From: Metellina segmentata
Taxonomy: Eukaryota > Arthropoda > Arachnida > Araneae > Tetragnathidae
Reading direction: 5' to 3'
Assembly: GCA_947359465.1 (NCBI GenBank)
Contig: OX375881.1
Coordinates: 121,221,967 to 121,285,966, forward strand
Length of the DNA stretch: 64,000 nt
Both the position numbers and the translations under genes were made by a program. How positions within the stretch are numbered: position 1 is the stretch's first letter; each line of letters opens with the position of its first letter. A model generated the notes under the pieces. The model worked only from the letters and a program-made list of their open reading frames with translations. It was not told the origin of the DNA and did no database searches. Shown one piece after another: positions 63,203-64,000 of this stretch.

Positions 63203-64000
63203 TACACTGAAGAGCCAAAATATTATGACCACCTACTCAATAAAGTTTTGCGCCTCCTTTGGCCTTCAAAAAACTGCAACTCGTCTAGGCATAGCTGGTA
63301 CAAATTCTTGGTACATGACTGGAGACAAGTTGTACCAAATGTCTAAGCGGCGGTCACGCAAATTCGAGGTATTCGGACATGGTAGTGTTTGAGCTCTGGG
63401 CTGCTGTTCCATGACACAACAAATATGCTCTACCGGATTAAGATCCGGCGGGTTAGGTGGCCAGGACATTAATTGGAATTCATCAGTATGCTCTTAGAAC
63501 CAATCCAACACAATCCGATCCTTGTGACATGGGGCGTTGTCCTGCTGGAAGATTCCATATCCAGTTGGGAAGACAGACGCCATGTAAGGGTGCAACTAAT
63601 CCGCAATGATGTTCAGATAGTTCGCAGCGTGCATGGTCTGTTCTACCACAACTAAGGGTCACAGAGTCGCCCATTAGAAAGTCCCCCAAAGCAAAATACC
63701 GCCACCACCAGTCTGTGTATGAACTGCTGTACCAGAGGGGAGAAACTGTTCGCCTGGAAGACGGCGTACCCTGACACGACCATCGACTTGATGAATGGGG
63801 AAATCGGGATTGATCTGACCAGGCTACTCTCTTCCACTTATCCATGGTCCAGTCTTGATGTTCCCGGCCACACTGTAGACGTTGTTGACGATGACGCTTG
63901 GTCAACAGAGGCACACGAGTGGGACGTCTGCTGAACAGTCCCACATCCAACAGTGACCGCTGAACTGTGTGTTCCGAAACACTTGCGCTTGGACCTGCAC
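63203..64000 (-). mobile_element. Tc1-like element E, cut by the window end
   Basis: Left end TACACTGAAGAGCCAAAATA next to TATA, a common Tc1-type terminus, followed by a minus-strand transposase that continues past 64,000. Confidence 0.9.
63246..64000 (-). pseudogene. Tc1-like transposase, frameshifted and partial (element E)
   Basis: Minus-strand DDE transposase whose N-terminal part lies beyond the window. From 63,950: RRPTRVPLLTKRHRQQRL, WTMDKWKRVAWSDQSRF (WSDESRF in most relatives; the first aspartate is kept), then a frame change into a region that should hold the second aspartate (about 63,560-63,500, other frame). The C-terminal part (63,469-63,266) has PPDLNPVEHI with the glutamate, and MPRRVA. 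At least two frameshifts. It is a different Tc1 family from elements A to D. Confidence 0.88.

Overview
This window is transposon-dense, AT-rich animal DNA, most likely from a spider (Araneae). That assignment is an inference from the style of the mobile elements: a Ty3/gypsy gag and integrase type, several Tc1-like families, and tRNA-headed SINEs whose bodies I associate with spider genomes. I found no intact host gene, no rRNA and no functional tRNA. Every coding stretch I can name is a mobile-element gene, and every one is broken or fragmentary.

The dominant feature is a direct repeat. Bases 1-22,098 recur at 23,412-45,512 with a period of 23,411 bp. By eye I found 9 substitutions and 5 small indels over about 22.1 kb. 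A 1,313-bp stretch (22,099-23,411) separates the two units. The right edge of the homology lies inside a small Tc1-like element that is complete only after unit B (45,438-46,003). The simplest reading is a recent tandem duplication whose distal breakpoint lies in that element. A falsely retained second haplotype or another assembly artefact is the main alternative.

Each unit holds, in order: an AT-rich stretch with a tRNA-like repeat and a SINE body; a dead 1.4-kb Tc1-like element; a minus-strand gypsy remnant with gag and integrase but no protease, reverse transcriptase or RNase H; a 5.9-kb BEL/Pao LTR retrotransposon with both LTRs, a primer-binding site and a 5-bp target-site duplication; a possible solo LTR; a degraded hAT transposase piece; a 1,127-bp non-autonomous hAT element with an 8-bp target-site duplication; and a deleted Tc1-like element.

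The unique right third (45,513-64,000) holds SINE copies in both orientations, a (GA)n microsatellite, short tandem repeats, an unplaced transposon-like coding fragment, a nearly complete Tc1-like transposase, and two Helitron-like repeats. One Helitron-like repeat contains a hAT element (8-bp target-site duplication), which in turn contains a SINE (13- to 15-bp target-site duplication). The window ends inside another Tc1-like transposase.

The genes do not form a pathway. The order of events can still be read: the BEL, hAT and Tc1 insertions predate the duplication because both units carry them at the same positions, and the nested Helitron-hAT-SINE stack gives a second relative chronology.
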